A DNA stretch of 64,000 nucleotides from CAWGAJ01 sp963820545 (GCA_963820545.1 CAWGAJ010000001.1:930001-994000), one strand, 5' to 3'. Shown: positions 35,214 through 45,329, numbered from the stretch's first letter. A program made the numbers and translations. Notes: generated by a model from the letters alone, not told the origin.

Positions 35214-37064
35214 AGATTGCAAAATGCAAATCAAATATTGCAAATTGTAAATTGCAAATTGCAAATTGCAAATTGCGGATAATGCCGGCGATTAAAATTT
35301 GTTTAGCCGCGACCCGTAGGGGAGCGTTAACGGCCTTATTTGTGGCATTATGCAATTCTGCATTGGCGGCGGGATCGAGCGAGGCGGTTGGTAAGGTGCG
35401 CGAGGGGATTGCGCAGTTTGAAGGCGGCGATTTCAAGGCCGCGGCCGAGGCATTTTCCGCGGCCGACGAAGCGCTGCCCAAGGAGCTTCGCATCGCCTTT
35501 GATCGCGGCTGCGCTTACGCGGCAGGAGGCGAATATGACAAGGCCGTGGAACAGTTCCAGAAAGCGGCGGCCGCCACGGATTATAAGTTAGCCGCATTGG
35601 CTCAATATAATCTTGGCAGCGTGGCAGTGGCCAAGGCCCAGGCTCAAGCGGGCAAAAAGCCCGAGGAGGCCGTGGGCGAGAGCCGGACCGCCATTTTGGA
35701 ATCGCTGGCCCAGGCGGCCAGGCATTATCGCGATTGCCTAGGCATCGCTCCGGAAAATTCCGACGCCCGATATAATCTGGAAACCATTCGCCTGTGGGTC
35801 AAACACATCCAAGACGTGTGGCGCAAGCGCGACCGGCAAAAGCGCCGCGATGAAATGAACCTTTTACAATACTTGGAATGGTGGGAAACCCAACAGCGGT
35901 CGTTACGGCAAACCAGCAAGGAACTCGATGCCCAAAAATCCTCTCCGCAACAGCGCGAAGCAATTCGGGCGGCGGAAAACCATGAGCGCGACTTGAGCGA
36001 GGAAATAGGACCTCTGAAAGCCAAGATTGCTGCCGCGTCGGGGGCATCCCAGCAGCCCGGCAATACCGCGGCAGCACAGTTAAGCGGAGATGCGCAAAAA
36101 GCGGTGGAACTGCTTTCCCGACTGGCCGACCAAGTTGGTCAGACCATGAACAAAGCGGCGGATTCGCTGGGCAGCGGGAATCTGGCGGAGGCATATAAGT
36201 CGCAAACCGAGGCCGTGGAAATGATCGATCAAATCTTTATGGCCGTCTCGCCATACGCCAACCTGGTGCAACGGGGAATTGATCGGCAAGAGGAATTGAT
36301 CAATCAAGAGGCGGAAAATTCCGAGGGGGCCGAGGAGGCCTGGAATGAGCGGTTCATTGCCCGATATGGACGGATTCTGTCGGCCAAGGCGCGGCTGGAA
36401 CTGGAACAATTAGAGTCGAAGCCGGGTGTCAAGCAGCAGCCTCAGGCGCAGCCCCAGGCAGAAGATGACGCGCAATCCGACGACAATAATAAGTCCCCGC
36501 CGGAGAAGACTCAGACTGGCGCGGACGACCGTTCCGCGGCCGACCAACAGCAGCGCGATATGAAAGAGGCGCTTAAAATGGGCATCACCTCGGCGCCGAA
36601 GGTGGAAAAACTGGCCGAGGAGGCGGCCGTATTTTTGGAAGAGAACAATCACCCCGAGGCCTTGCCTAACCAACAAGAAGCCCTCAAACTGCTCAAAGAC
36701 ATGCTGCCCAAGCAACAACAAGAGAGAAAGGACCAAGAAAACAAAGAGCAAAAAAATAAGGATCAAAAAAACAAGGAACAAGAGAAGAAGAATCAAGAGC
36801 AAAAGGATCAGGACAAGAAGGATCAAAATAAAAAAGATCAGCAGCAAAATCAGCAACAGCAGCAAGAGCAACAGAAAAAACAAGAGCAACAAAATAGAGA
36901 CCAAGAAACAACAAAAGCAGGCACACAAGGAGCGCGATCCCAGCAAGGAGCAGGCCGAAGCGGTATTAAACCGTGCCCGGCAGCGCCGGGAACAATATCG
37001 GGAAGTAGAGAAGACCCTGGAAGGATATCTCTATCGGCCGGAAAAGGTGGATAAAGATTGGTAA
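35210..37064 (+). CDS. batC: BatC-type TPR protein with Lys/Gln-rich region, frameshifted near the C-terminus
   Basis: The start ATG at 35210 overlaps the batB stop, but codons 4-24 are a GCAAATT heptamer array (IANCKLQIANCKL); a signal peptide begins at the ATG at 35282 (MPAIKICLAATRRGALTALF). TPR-like helices cover about residues 55-190 (GDFKAAAEAFSAADEALPKE, GEYDKAVEQFQKAA), then long helical and Gln/Lys/Asp/Glu-rich sequence (about 500-565, KDQKNKEQEKKNQEQKDQ). Reading must shift at about 36880-36905: the other frame then gives KEQAEAVLNRARQRREQYRE and ends at 37064 with YLYRPEKVDKDW, and this stop overlaps the batD ATG by one base (TAATG). Without the shift a nonsense tail ends at 37054. 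Secreted or periplasmic; partner of BatA/B/D. Confidence 0.75.
35219..35276 (+). repeat. Heptanucleotide array, GCAAATT family
   Basis: Eight units of exactly 7 nt (GCAAAAT, GCAAATC, AAATATT, GCAAATT, GTAAATT and three GCAAATT) directly after the coupled batC start codon and before the signal peptide. Confidence 0.85.
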
Positions 37065-39034
37065 TGACAATCATGCGGCAGCGAAACATTTCAATACGAT
37101 TTTTTATTGCGGCGCTGACAATAGTCTGGCCGGCGGCAATGTGTGGGGCCGCAGGCGAAAAGCCCGAGCTTATCGTGGAAATGGATCGCCAACGGATTTA
37201 CGAAGGCGAGTCGGTGTTGTATCGGGTCACGCTCAATAACGTGCAGAATCCGCGGCAACCGGACTTGTCGGGCTTTGATGATTTTCTGATCACTCCTCTA
37301 GGCGAACAATCGCTCAACTTTCAACAGGTAATAACCATTAACGGCCGGACCACGGAGATCATTCGTCGCGGCCGGCAATATAACTATCAGTTGACGCCCA
37401 AGAGGGCAGGGGAGCTGACTATTCCCGGGCCCACGGCCGAGGTTGACGGCCAGCAGCTTCGCGGCCGGGAAATGTCGCTTCGTGTGACGGCCCCCGAGCA
37501 GCAAGACGTGGTGCGCATGGAAATCACGGCCGAGCCGAAGTCGGTTTATCCGCTGCAACCCTTTACGGTGATCCTTTCCATCGCGGTCAAGGAACTGCCC
37601 GCGCCTTATAGCGATGAAAATCCCGTGGCCGTGCAGACCTCGCCGCCGGCATTACAAATTCCCTGGGTTGACGATAATAGCCTACCGGACGGCCTGCAAC
37701 CCAAGCTGGATTGGCGTCACTGGCTGGGGCCCTTGGAGAGCAGCCGCGGAGGAGGTTTTGCCGTAAACAACATCGGCAGCGATTCGGTGTTTGCTATTTT
37801 TGAAAATCGGCGCACGGCGTTTATGCCCGAGGCGAAAAAAATCCGCTTGCCGGACAAGTCAGGAGAAATGACCGGCTATCGGCAATTCCAGTTCAAGCGG
37901 ACTTTCATCGCCAAGAAGGTGGGGCAGTACAGTTTTGGACCGGTCACGCTGAAAGGGATATTTGCCGCGGGTCCTGATCCAGTCAAGGGGGCATTGAGTG
38001 AAGATATTTATGCCGTGGCAAAGACCCTGTTGGTAAACATCAAGGACGTGCCCGAAGAAGGCCGGCCAGATAACTACATAGGCGCGATCGGGCGGTTTAA
38101 ATTCGGCGCCGATCTAATGCCGCGCCGGGCAAAAACCGGCGATCCGATGACTCTAACCCTGACCCTGAGCGGAGAAGGCACCTTGGCCAGCGTGGCTGCG
38201 CCCGATTTAACACAAAATCCTCAAGTTGCGAAAAACTTCAAAATCTACGAAGCCACCGAGCAGACTAAAGGCAACCAGCGACAATTTACTTATAGTTTGC
38301 GTCCGCTGGAGGCGGGCATTGGAGAATTTCCGGCCTTGACGGTTTCATATTTCGACGTGCAAGAGGAAAAATACGTCACTCTATCTACGCCGCCGATGGC
38401 AATTGATATTGAAAAGGCCGACAAACTGGCCAGCCGGGAAATTATCGGCGCGGCCAGTGCTTGGCCGATAGGACGCGGGGAGTTGGAGATGCGCGCGGAG
38501 GGGATCTTTGCGAACATCACCGATTTGGGCCAATTGAAAAATGAATCGATCCGGCCCCTGCATTGGCTGGGAGGCTTGGGCATTTTTTCAGGAATATATG
38601 CGGCGGTGGCCTTTGCCGCGGCGCGCATCCGACGTCTAAATAGCGACATGGCCAGACAAAGGCGCCGCTGGGCGCCCGGCAAGGCCCGCCGCTTGCTTGG
38701 CGAGGCAATGCAAGAGTTATCGGCCGATCACGTGCGCAAAGGCGCGGATCGACTGGAGTCGGCAGTGGTGGGACTGGTTGCCGATTGGAATGATCTGCCA
38801 GAGGCCGGCATGACTTCGGCCGAGGCCTGCCGGCAACTCCAGTCGCTGGAGATCGACGGCGCGGCGCTCTCTCGCATAAGCCAGTTTTTGGAGAAATGCG
38901 AAGCCATCCACTACGGGGCAACCTCCCAGGCAGGCGAAGCCCTGCACAGCGAGGCAAAACCGATTTTGGAAGCGGCGATCAGAGCGCTCAAGAGGTCAGG
39001 GGTCAGAGGTCAGGGGTCAGAGGTTAGGGAATAG
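37064..39034 (+). CDS. batD: BatD, oxygen-tolerance family protein
   Basis: 656 residues from the ATG at 37064, which overlaps the corrected batC stop (TAATG). Signal peptide (ISIRFFIAALTIVWPAAMCG), then tandem beta-sandwich domains beginning PELIVEMDRQRIYEGESVLY, a hallmark of BatD. A membrane helix (LHWLGGLGIFSGIYAAVAFA) near 510-530 is followed by a cytoplasmic helical domain of about 130 residues. BatD is the periplasmic scaffold of the Bat complex. The last 14 residues (RSGVRGQGSEVRE) are encoded by a GRGGTCA heptamer array, so the original C-terminus seems to have been extended or replaced. Confidence 0.9.
   Translation: MTIMRQRNISIRFFIAALTIVWPAAMCGAAGEKPELIVEMDRQRIYEGESVLYRVTLNNVQNPRQPDLSGFDDFLITPLGEQSLNFQQVITINGRTTEIIRRGRQYNYQLTPKRAGELTIPGPTAEVDGQQLRGREMSLRVTAPEQQDVVRMEITAEPKSVYPLQPFTVILSIAVKELPAPYSDENPVAVQTSPPALQIPWVDDNSLPDGLQPKLDWRHWLGPLESSRGGGFAVNNIGSDSVFAIFENRRTAFMPEAKKIRLPDKSGEMTGYRQFQFKRTFIAKKVGQYSFGPVTLKGIFAAGPDPVKGALSEDIYAVAKTLLVNIKDVPEEGRPDNYIGAIGRFKFGADLMPRRAKTGDPMTLTLTLSGEGTLASVAAPDLTQNPQVAKNFKIYEATEQTKGNQRQFTYSLRPLEAGIGEFPALTVSYFDVQEEKYVTLSTPPMAIDIEKADKLASREIIGAASAWPIGRGELEMRAEGIFANITDLGQLKNESIRPLHWLGGLGIFSGIYAAVAFAAARIRRLNSDMARQRRRWAPGKARRLLGEAMQELSADHVRKGADRLESAVVGLVADWNDLPEAGMTSAEACRQLQSLEIDGAALSRISQFLEKCEAIHYGATSQAGEALHSEAKPILEAAIRALKRSGVRGQGSEVRE
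38992..39026 (+). repeat. Heptanucleotide array, GRGGTCA family
   Basis: Units GAGGTCA, GGGGTCA, GAGGTCA, GGGGTCA and GAGGTTA form the last codons of batD. Confidence 0.8.
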
Positions 39035-39038
39035 TAAA

Positions 39039-39927
39039 ATGAAGGAACGCGGAAGGCAAAACGCGGCTCGATCACTTGTTCCCAGGCTCAGCCTGGGAAC
39101 ACAATGTGCCAGAGGCTCTGCCTCCTTGGGCGTTCCCAGGCGGAGCCTGGGAACGAGTATCACCGTCTACAATTTGCAATTTGCAATCCTCTTTATCTGT
39201 TTGCTTGTTCTTTCCGGATGTGCGGGCAGCCTCGATTCGCAAATGGTGCATAAGTTTCAGGCCGCGCAAAAGGCCTTTGATCGGGCAACGAAGCCGGAAG
39301 ATTTTGTGAAGGTGGCCTCGATGTATGAGGAGATGATCGACGAGGGGGCGGTTTGCGGGGCAGTGTTCTACAATCAGGGCAATGCCTGGATGAATGCCAA
39401 GCAGCCGGGCCGGGCAATCGCCGCGTACCGCCAGGCCGAGCGATACCGCCCTCGCGATCCGTATCTGGAGGCCAATTTGCAGAATGCCTTGGGACGAGGG
39501 GTGTTGCAGTGGCGGCCGGTAATCGAAACCGTTCTGTTTTGGCAGAATTGGCTGAGCTATCCGGAAAAAATTTATGTTGCGGCCGCGGCCGCGGCGCTGA
39601 CGTTCTGCTTTGCCACGATTACGCTGTGGGCAGCGCAACGGCGGCTTTGGCAGCGGCTGCTGCTGGCAGGCGCTGCGGTTACGATACTGCTAGTGATTTC
39701 GGCCGGCTACGATTGGCGCCGGTTTGATTACGTGGTTCACGGCGTGATCACCGAAACAGATGTGATCGCGCAAGGGCAACGGGGAAACTTACGAGCCGGC
39801 TTTTAGCGAAAAGCTTTCCGAGGGCACGGAATTCCGTCTGCTGGAGCGCCGCGGCGATTGGCTATTGATCCGCCTTGCTGGCGGCCAAGAGGGCTGGATC
39901 GCGGAACGGGCGGCAGTGACGTATTGA
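39039..39927 (+). CDS. batE: BatE-type TPR/SH3 protein, frameshifted
   Basis: Residues 1-45 come from REP palindromes and a reverse GCAAATT array; a lipoprotein signal follows (AILFICLLVLSGC). TPR segments (FYNQGNAWMNAKQPGRAIAA) and two membrane helices (IYVAAAAAALTFCFATITLW, LLLAGAAVTILLVISAGY) come next. The frame stops at 39806, but from about 39766-39775 another frame continues GETYEPAFSEKLSEGTEFRL and ends at 39927 with GWIAERAAVTY, a bacterial SH3 domain as expected for BatE. A small indel explains the break. The true start is uncertain because the repeats have replaced the normal upstream sequence. Final gene of the bat operon. Confidence 0.75.
39078..39187. repeat. Two REP palindromes and a heptamer array in the 5' part of batE
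   Basis: GTTCCCAGGC..GCCTGGGAAC palindromes at 39078-39100 and 39132-39154, then AATTTGC units at 39170-39187 (reverse of GCAAATT). The array encodes part of the signal peptide region (NLQFAIL). Confidence 0.7.
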
Positions 39928-40209
39928 GGTTATGGGTCATAGGCTATAGGCTGCAGGCAAAATATGCCTCACCAGAGGGGTTAGATGAAAAATGCTTGAG
40001 GTTTTCGCCGATTTGCCAATAATAGAAAAGAGGGGCCGGTTAAGGGCTTGGATAGGTAGTTTCTGCTGTGGAAACTCCGTGTAGGGTGGGTGTTTGTACA
40101 CGCGCGGCCCATTTTGCATGGGGAATCGCGTGCGTGCAAGCACGCACCCTACGTTTCGCAACAGAAACCAGGTAGATATTAGGCAGCCGACTGCCGGGAG
40201 CAAAAACAA
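39928..40209. other. Intergenic region after batE with repeats
   Basis: ATGGGTC/ATAGGCT heptamer units lie at 39932-39958 just after the batE stop. A MITE-like inverted repeat lies at 40081-40152: GTAGGGTGGGTGTTTGTACA and following pairs with the GCGTGCAAGCACGCACCCTA side. No gene was seen. Confidence 0.5.
40081..40152. repeat. Inverted repeat element GTAGGGTG...CACCCTAC
   Basis: Arms 40081-40104 and 40127-40152 are imperfect complements around a 22-nt loop; the right arm holds a GTGCGTGCAAGCACGCAC palindrome. Confidence 0.6.
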
Positions 40210-41214
40210 GTGAACGGGAAATATGCCAACCGAAAAGAACATGACGGCTTTACGCTGATGGAGATGCTGGTGGTGATATTGATCATCGCCATCCTGGCCG
40301 GGTTGATTTCGACTGCCGCCATTCAGGCTCGAAAACGCACCAAGGCGGCCGCCATCGGTATGGAGATCAAACAACTTTCCCTGGCCCTGGGCAACTACAA
40401 GACGCAGTTCGGCGAATATCCGCCGGATTTCAGCGATTCTTCAGATACCGGCAAGTTAGCGATATTGCGGCATCTATCCAGGGCGTTTCCGCGCTTTGTA
40501 ATCACCGGAAGCACAGTTGCCCAACAATGGCAGAATTTACGGGACGAAATATTTACTACTACGAATAATGCCGTAGACATTATTAATGGAATTACTCTTG
40601 ATCCCAGCACGGCGCTGCGATTCTGGCTGGGCGGAATGCCCGATGCCCAAGGGCGACCAATTGGATTCAGCCAGGATCCGGCCCATCCTTTTGACAATAC
40701 CTCAACTAGTCGAATCGGACCGTTTTTCGAATTCGATCCTGCGCGTCTTCCAAGCCAACCACCTAGCGAGTTAGGCAAATATTATCCGCCCGGAGTGCCT
40801 GCTGGAAGCGGAATGCCGTACGTCTATTTCCACGCGGAACAAGGACAGCCGCAGCCAAAACGAGAATATTATAATCTGAGTTATTCAGGAAATACTCCCG
40901 TATATACATTTAAGCCTCTAGATTCCCTAGATCCCAAACCATACAAACCCTATTGGGATCAGCGGAACATGGGCTGGGTAAATCCGGATTCGTTCCAAAT
41001 TCTTTGCTGCGGACTGGACGGCAAATTCGGGAAGGAAAATGTATATCCAACCGGTATTATACAGAAACCAATCACAGATCCGACCCTTCCTGCTGACGTT
41101 TTAGCTGCTCTGAATACTAATATTATTCGAACAATCGACAACCCAGGTAATTTCGATCACCTTGACGATCAGACGAATTTCACTAGCGGGACAATCGGCG
41201 ACGACATACCGTAA
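40210..41214 (+). CDS. Type II secretion/type IV pseudopilin-like protein
   Basis: 334 residues from a GTG at 40210. The prepilin cleavage and helix motif GFTLMEMLVVILIIAILAGL is at 14-33, with the G|F cleavage site and Glu at +5. The C-terminal part (QKPITDP..., VNPDSFQILCCGLDGKFGKE) matches the calcium-binding-like loop of GspG-type planctomycete pseudopilins. A prepilin peptidase would process it; none is in this window. It probably takes part in a secretion pseudopilus or serves as a surface protein. It stands alone, and its last 46 nt overlap the convergent metallophosphoesterase gene. Confidence 0.85.
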   Translation: MNGKYANRKEHDGFTLMEMLVVILIIAILAGLISTAAIQARKRTKAAAIGMEIKQLSLALGNYKTQFGEYPPDFSDSSDTGKLAILRHLSRAFPRFVITGSTVAQQWQNLRDEIFTTTNNAVDIINGITLDPSTALRFWLGGMPDAQGRPIGFSQDPAHPFDNTSTSRIGPFFEFDPARLPSQPPSELGKYYPPGVPAGSGMPYVYFHAEQGQPQPKREYYNLSYSGNTPVYTFKPLDSLDPKPYKPYWDQRNMGWVNPDSFQILCCGLDGKFGKENVYPTGIIQKPITDPTLPADVLAALNTNIIRTIDNPGNFDHLDDQTNFTSGTIGDDIP

Positions 41215-42251
41215 GACAGGAGATAGGGAATCAGATGACAGCGGGCAGGGGATAAGGGGTCAAGGGGTGGCTGCGATCTCCCATTTGCCTTAGGGGAGGG
41301 CGAGAGAGTTTCTGTCCAGACATTGCCCCACGTGCCATTAAGGCGTCGCTGCGCAACGATCATCTTGTTTTCGAGTATGCGCACGGCGTAAAAGCCGTCG
41401 GTGCCTTTGTCGCCTCGTGCTTTGGGAGTGACGAAATCCGGAATGCCGTGCCAGAGTATGCGCTCGGAGAGATGAGCGTGGCCTGTGAATATCGCAGTGA
41501 TATTGTATGTTTTGACGGCGTTGTAAAATGCATCGCGTTCGGCCTGAGACCACCAAGGGGGGTTGTTGTCAGTGGAGACGCTTATTTTGTCGAAACCGTA
41601 ATGCTGCACGATGATGACAGGCCTGGCACTTAGGCCGACACGGTCGGCCAGATCGGTTTGGAGGAAGGAAAGGCTCTCGCGGGCATCGCCCGATCCGCCG
41701 GCATAAATATTGAGATTGATGAAATGAACATCGTCCCAATCCCAGGAGTAGTGCAGGCCGTTGCTGGAGGTAATTACAGATGTGCCGCGTTTGGTGTTGC
41801 GGGCAACAATAGCTTTGAGCACTGCCTCGCCGGGCTGATTTTTCAGATCGTGGTTGCCGTAGCCTTCGTAAACCGGGTAATGAAGGTGGACCCCAGCGCC
41901 ACCTTTGACGGGGTAATCGTCGATTAAACCATCATACAAATGCTTACCCGAAGAATTGCCGTCGTATTGGATACCCGTGCCTTTCTCGGTAAGGTCGCCT
42001 GCCACAAGCACGCCGCGCGGCGGGGGAACAGAACCGAAAGGCGACTCTGGAAAGACAGTGCCGGGCAGGTTGTTCATCGCAGCAATGGCATTTTTGTTGC
42101 CTTGCTCGTTGTTCGTGGATTGCTCCTGGCCGTAGTGGAGATCGGCGGCAACGAAAAACGTCACATCCCGCCCGAGAGCGACGTTGGCAATGCCGATAAT
42201 AACCAGGATGATAAACGTATTGGCACGCAAAGTCCAAGCGCGGATGTGCAT
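41169..42251 (-). CDS. Secreted metallophosphoesterase
   Basis: 360 residues. Signal peptide or anchor (FIILVIIGIANVALG, about 13-27), then the calcineurin-like phosphoesterase motifs in order: ADLHYG (DxH), GDLTEKG (GDxxxxG), GNHD, and GHAH near the C-terminus, which together bind two metal ions. Substrate unknown; exported members often act on nucleotides or phospho-sugars. The last 40 residues run through low-complexity and repeat sequence and into the opposite 3' end of the pseudopilin gene, so the stop may originally have been earlier. Confidence 0.88.
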   Translation of the reverse strand: MHIRAWTLRANTFIILVIIGIANVALGRDVTFFVAADLHYGQEQSTNNEQGNKNAIAAMNNLPGTVFPESPFGSVPPPRGVLVAGDLTEKGTGIQYDGNSSGKHLYDGLIDDYPVKGGAGVHLHYPVYEGYGNHDLKNQPGEAVLKAIVARNTKRGTSVITSSNGLHYSWDWDDVHFINLNIYAGGSGDARESLSFLQTDLADRVGLSARPVIIVQHYGFDKISVSTDNNPPWWSQAERDAFYNAVKTYNITAIFTGHAHLSERILWHGIPDFVTPKARGDKGTDGFYAVRILENKMIVAQRRLNGTWGNVWTETLSPSPKANGRSQPPLDPLSPARCHLIPYLLSYGMSSPIVPLVKFV

Positions 42252-42464
42252 TATAAGTTCCTTATATTCCTCAAGACATCAAGAGAGAAATCAATGAGGA
42301 AAATTGCGAATTGCAGACAGTGGACAGCGGGCCATGCGAAACCGCAAGCGGTTTTATGGTTTTAATCAGTATTCATCATTCCCCATTCATTCCTCGTTCA
42401 ATTTTACTTTCTCGCTCCCCTTCGGGTCGCGGCTAAACTATAATCCCTCGCCCCTCGTCCTTCA

Positions 42465-44332
42465 TTATTCCACGGTGACGCTTTTGGCCAGGTTGCGGGG
42501 TTTGTCGATGTCGCAGCCGCGGGCCACGGCAATGTGATAGGCCAGCAGTTGCAGAGGAATGACCGTAACAAAGGGCTGGAATATTTCGTCCACTTCGGGG
42601 ATTTCGATCACGTCGTCGGCCAAACGGCCTACTTCGCGATCGCCATGGCAAACCACGGCGATGACCGGGCCACCCCGGGCCTTGATCTCCTCCACGTTCG
42701 ACATTACCTTCTCGTACATTTGGCCCCGCGGCATGAGGAACACGCTGGGCGTGATTTCGTCGACCAGGGCGATCGGGCCGTGTTTCATTTCGGCGGAAGG
42801 GTATCCCTCGGCATGGATGTAGCTGATTTCCTTGAGCTTCAGGGCTCCTTCCAGGGCAGTGGGGAAGTTGAACTGCCGGCCGAGGTAGAGAAAGTTATTG
42901 CAAGCGGCGTACTTTTCGCGATTTTTTGCACGGCCTCATTACACTCCAAGGCTTCGCGGACCTTCTGGGGTAGTTGTTCGAGTTGCTCGATGATCTTCAT
43001 GCCGGCCGAAAAGCTGAGGTGGCGCAAGCGGCCGAAATACAGCGCCAGCATGGCCAGCACCGTACACTGCGAGGTAAAGGCCTTGGTCGAGGCCACGCCG
43101 ATTTCGGGTCCGGCGCGGAGATACACGCCGCCGTCGCTTTCCTGGGCGATGGTGCTACCCACCACGTTGCAGATGCCGAGGGTGGGGCAGCCTTTGCGTT
43201 TCATTTCCCGCAGGGCGGCGAGGGTATCGTGCGTCTCGCCGCTTTGGGTGATGGCAAACACCAGGGTGTTGTTGTCCAGGGGTGGATTGCGGTAGCGGAG
43301 TTCGCTGGCGTATTCCACTTCGACGGGCAAGCGGGCCAAGGCCTCGATCTGATATTCGCCCACCAATGCCGCGTGCCAACTGGTGCCGCAGGCGGTCAAG
43401 AGAATGCGATTGATTGCGCGGAGTTGTTGGGGCGTGAGATTCAGTCCGCCGAAGCGGGCCGTGGCGGCGTCGTAATCCAAGCGGCCGCGCATGGCATTGC
43501 GGATGGACTCGGGCTGCTCGAAGATTTCCTTGAGCATGTAATGTTTGTAGTCGCCTCTGTCGATGGCTCCGGCTTCGATCTCCAGCACCTGGACGCTGTG
43601 GTTGATGTGTCCCAGATCGCGATGGATGATGCGCAGGCTGTCGGCGGTGAGGACCGCCAATTCATGATCGGCCATATAAACGATTTTGTCGGTGTAGCCG
43701 GCCAGGGGCGATCCGTCGCTGGCCAAGAAATGTTCGCCGTCGCCCACGCCGATAATCAGCGGACTGCCCAGACGAGCGGCAAAAATAACCTCGGGCCAAT
43801 CGCGGAACAGAATCGCCAGCCCGTAGGTGCCCTGAAGTTGCGCCAACGCCGTTTGTACCGCCGACACCAGGGGCTGGTAGTGCACTGCCGCCATGTCGCC
43901 GTTTGTTTTTTGTTTCTGCAAGCAACTATCTATCAGATGCGCGATCACCTCGGTGTCGGTGGCGGTAGTGAATTTATAGCCTTCGTTCTCCAGTCGCTGT
44001 TTAAGGGGCTTGAAATTTTCGATCACCCCATTGTGAACCAGAGCCAAGGCGCCGTTGCCTCCTTTATGAGGATGGGCATTGACGTCGGTAGGCGCGCCGT
44101 GCGTGGCCCAACGGGTATGGCCAATGCCCACGGAACCGCTTAATGGATTTTGTTGGAGGAGAGTCTCTAAAACCTCTATCCGGCCCTTGGTTTTCACCAC
44201 CCTTAACTTTCCAGCGCCATCGATGGCGGCCACACCGGCACTATCGTAGCCGCGGTATTCCAAGCGGTGCAGGCCGCTGACGAGAAACTCCACTGCCTCG
44301 CGTGGTCCAATGTATCCGACTATGCCGCACAT
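42465..44332 (-). CDS. glmS: Glutamine-fructose-6-phosphate aminotransferase, frameshifted
   Basis: About 622 residues when joined, right for GlmS. The N-terminus MCGIVGYIG has the catalytic Cys2 of the glutaminase domain, and two SIS domains follow. The first frame ends at 42839 after VQKIAK; one additional A in the AAAA run at 42913-42916 restores YAACNNFLYLGRQFNFPTAL, then the rest ends with the GlmS signature CDIDKPRNLAKSVTVE. It makes glucosamine-6-phosphate from fructose-6-phosphate and glutamine, the first step to UDP-GlcNAc, needed by the glycan locus at 45-64 kb and the cell wall. Because the gene is normally essential, the break is most likely a sequencing error. Confidence 0.93.
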
Positions 44333-44594
44333 AAGCGCCTTCTTTGCAACTAGAGAATGTTGTTAAGTCTGAAATATATTAAAGGCAATCCCAGGTATGA
44401 TTAATGGGCCTATTGTAGCATATTCGACCAGGGGCAAAACGCCGATAGTAAGTCAATAATCAGAGGATGAGGGAATTTTTCCGGATAGAACTTAACTTAA
44501 AGGCCTATAATATGTTACGATATTGGAGATTTTTATGCAACAGGGTTATATATTTGTAACAAAATACTCTTCATGATCGATTAGGAAATAAAGC

Positions 44595-45152
44595 ATGCCG
44601 CTTCTCAAAGAAGAGCCCAGCCTTTTTCCGGAAAATCTTTTAGCGGATTGCCTTGGGGAAACGACGGATCGTCGCTGGTGGGTGATTTATACCAAGGCCC
44701 GACAAGAAAAGGCGCTTTCGCGCGAGTTGTTTGCCTCGGGAATACCGTTTTACTTGCCGTTGATAAAGAATACCAGGGTTACCAGAGGGCGGAAACGGAT
44801 ATCTTATATCCCGCTTTTTTCCGGATATATTTTTCTCTTTGCGACCGATGCGGAACGGCTCCGAAGCATGACCACTAATCGGATCTCGCGGATTCTCAGC
44901 GTAAATGATGCGGCGCAGTTGGTCTTTGATTTGGGTCAACTCCGGCGCCTGATTGCCTCTGATGCGCCGCTAAGCGTGGAACGTCGGCTGGCGCCGGGCG
45001 ATCGCGTGCGCATTAAGCAAGGCCCGCTAATGGGATTGGAAGGAACAGTTTTGGTCCGCCGCGGAGTAACGCGCCTTTTAGTCAGTGTAAATTTTCTGCA
45101 ACAAGGGGCCTCGGTCGAAGTAGACGATTATCTGTTGGAAGGCGTGGGCTGA
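44595..45152 (+). CDS. NusG-family transcription elongation factor (RfaH/LoaP/UpxY-like paralogue)
   Basis: 185 residues. The NGN domain covers about 26-115 (WWVIYTKARQEKALSREL, then LPLIKNTR and PLFSGYIFLF), and a KOW motif sits at 134-160 (PGDRVRIKQGPLMGLEGT). Specialised NusG paralogues of this kind help RNA polymerase through long polysaccharide operons. Here it borders the glycan locus but is convergent with it, not at its head, so it must act in trans or on another transcript. A TATAAT box at 44506-44511 is a possible -10; no good -35 was found. Heptamer arrays begin 7 nt after its stop. Confidence 0.85.
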   Translation: MPLLKEEPSLFPENLLADCLGETTDRRWWVIYTKARQEKALSRELFASGIPFYLPLIKNTRVTRGRKRISYIPLFSGYIFLFATDAERLRSMTTNRISRILSVNDAAQLVFDLGQLRRLIASDAPLSVERRLAPGDRVRIKQGPLMGLEGTVLVRRGVTRLLVSVNFLQQGASVEVDDYLLEGVG

Positions 45153-45159
45153 AAAGCGG

Positions 45160-45265
45160 AAGGATGAGGGATGAAGGATGAGGGATGAATAAAACAATGC
45201 GTCTGCTTGCGGTTTCGCACTGCCCACTGTCAACTGTCCACTCCGCCTTCGGCGGACTGTCCACT
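45160..45265. repeat. AAGGATG array followed by reverse GTGGRCA arrays
   Basis: AAGGATG, AGGGATG, AAGGATG, AGGGATG (45160-45187), then ACTGCCC, ACTGTCA, ACTGTCC, ACT (45219-45242), a CCGCCTTCGGCGG hairpin (45243-45255) and one more ACTGTCC (45256-45262). It lies between the NusG paralogue and the convergent DegT gene. The words GAATAAAACA after the first array also follow the array at 20559. Confidence 0.7.
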
Positions 45266-45329
45266 CTTTACTTATATCGCACCTAAGTCCAGCGGCAACA
45301 CTGTTTTGCGGTTTTCACGATACCACTGG

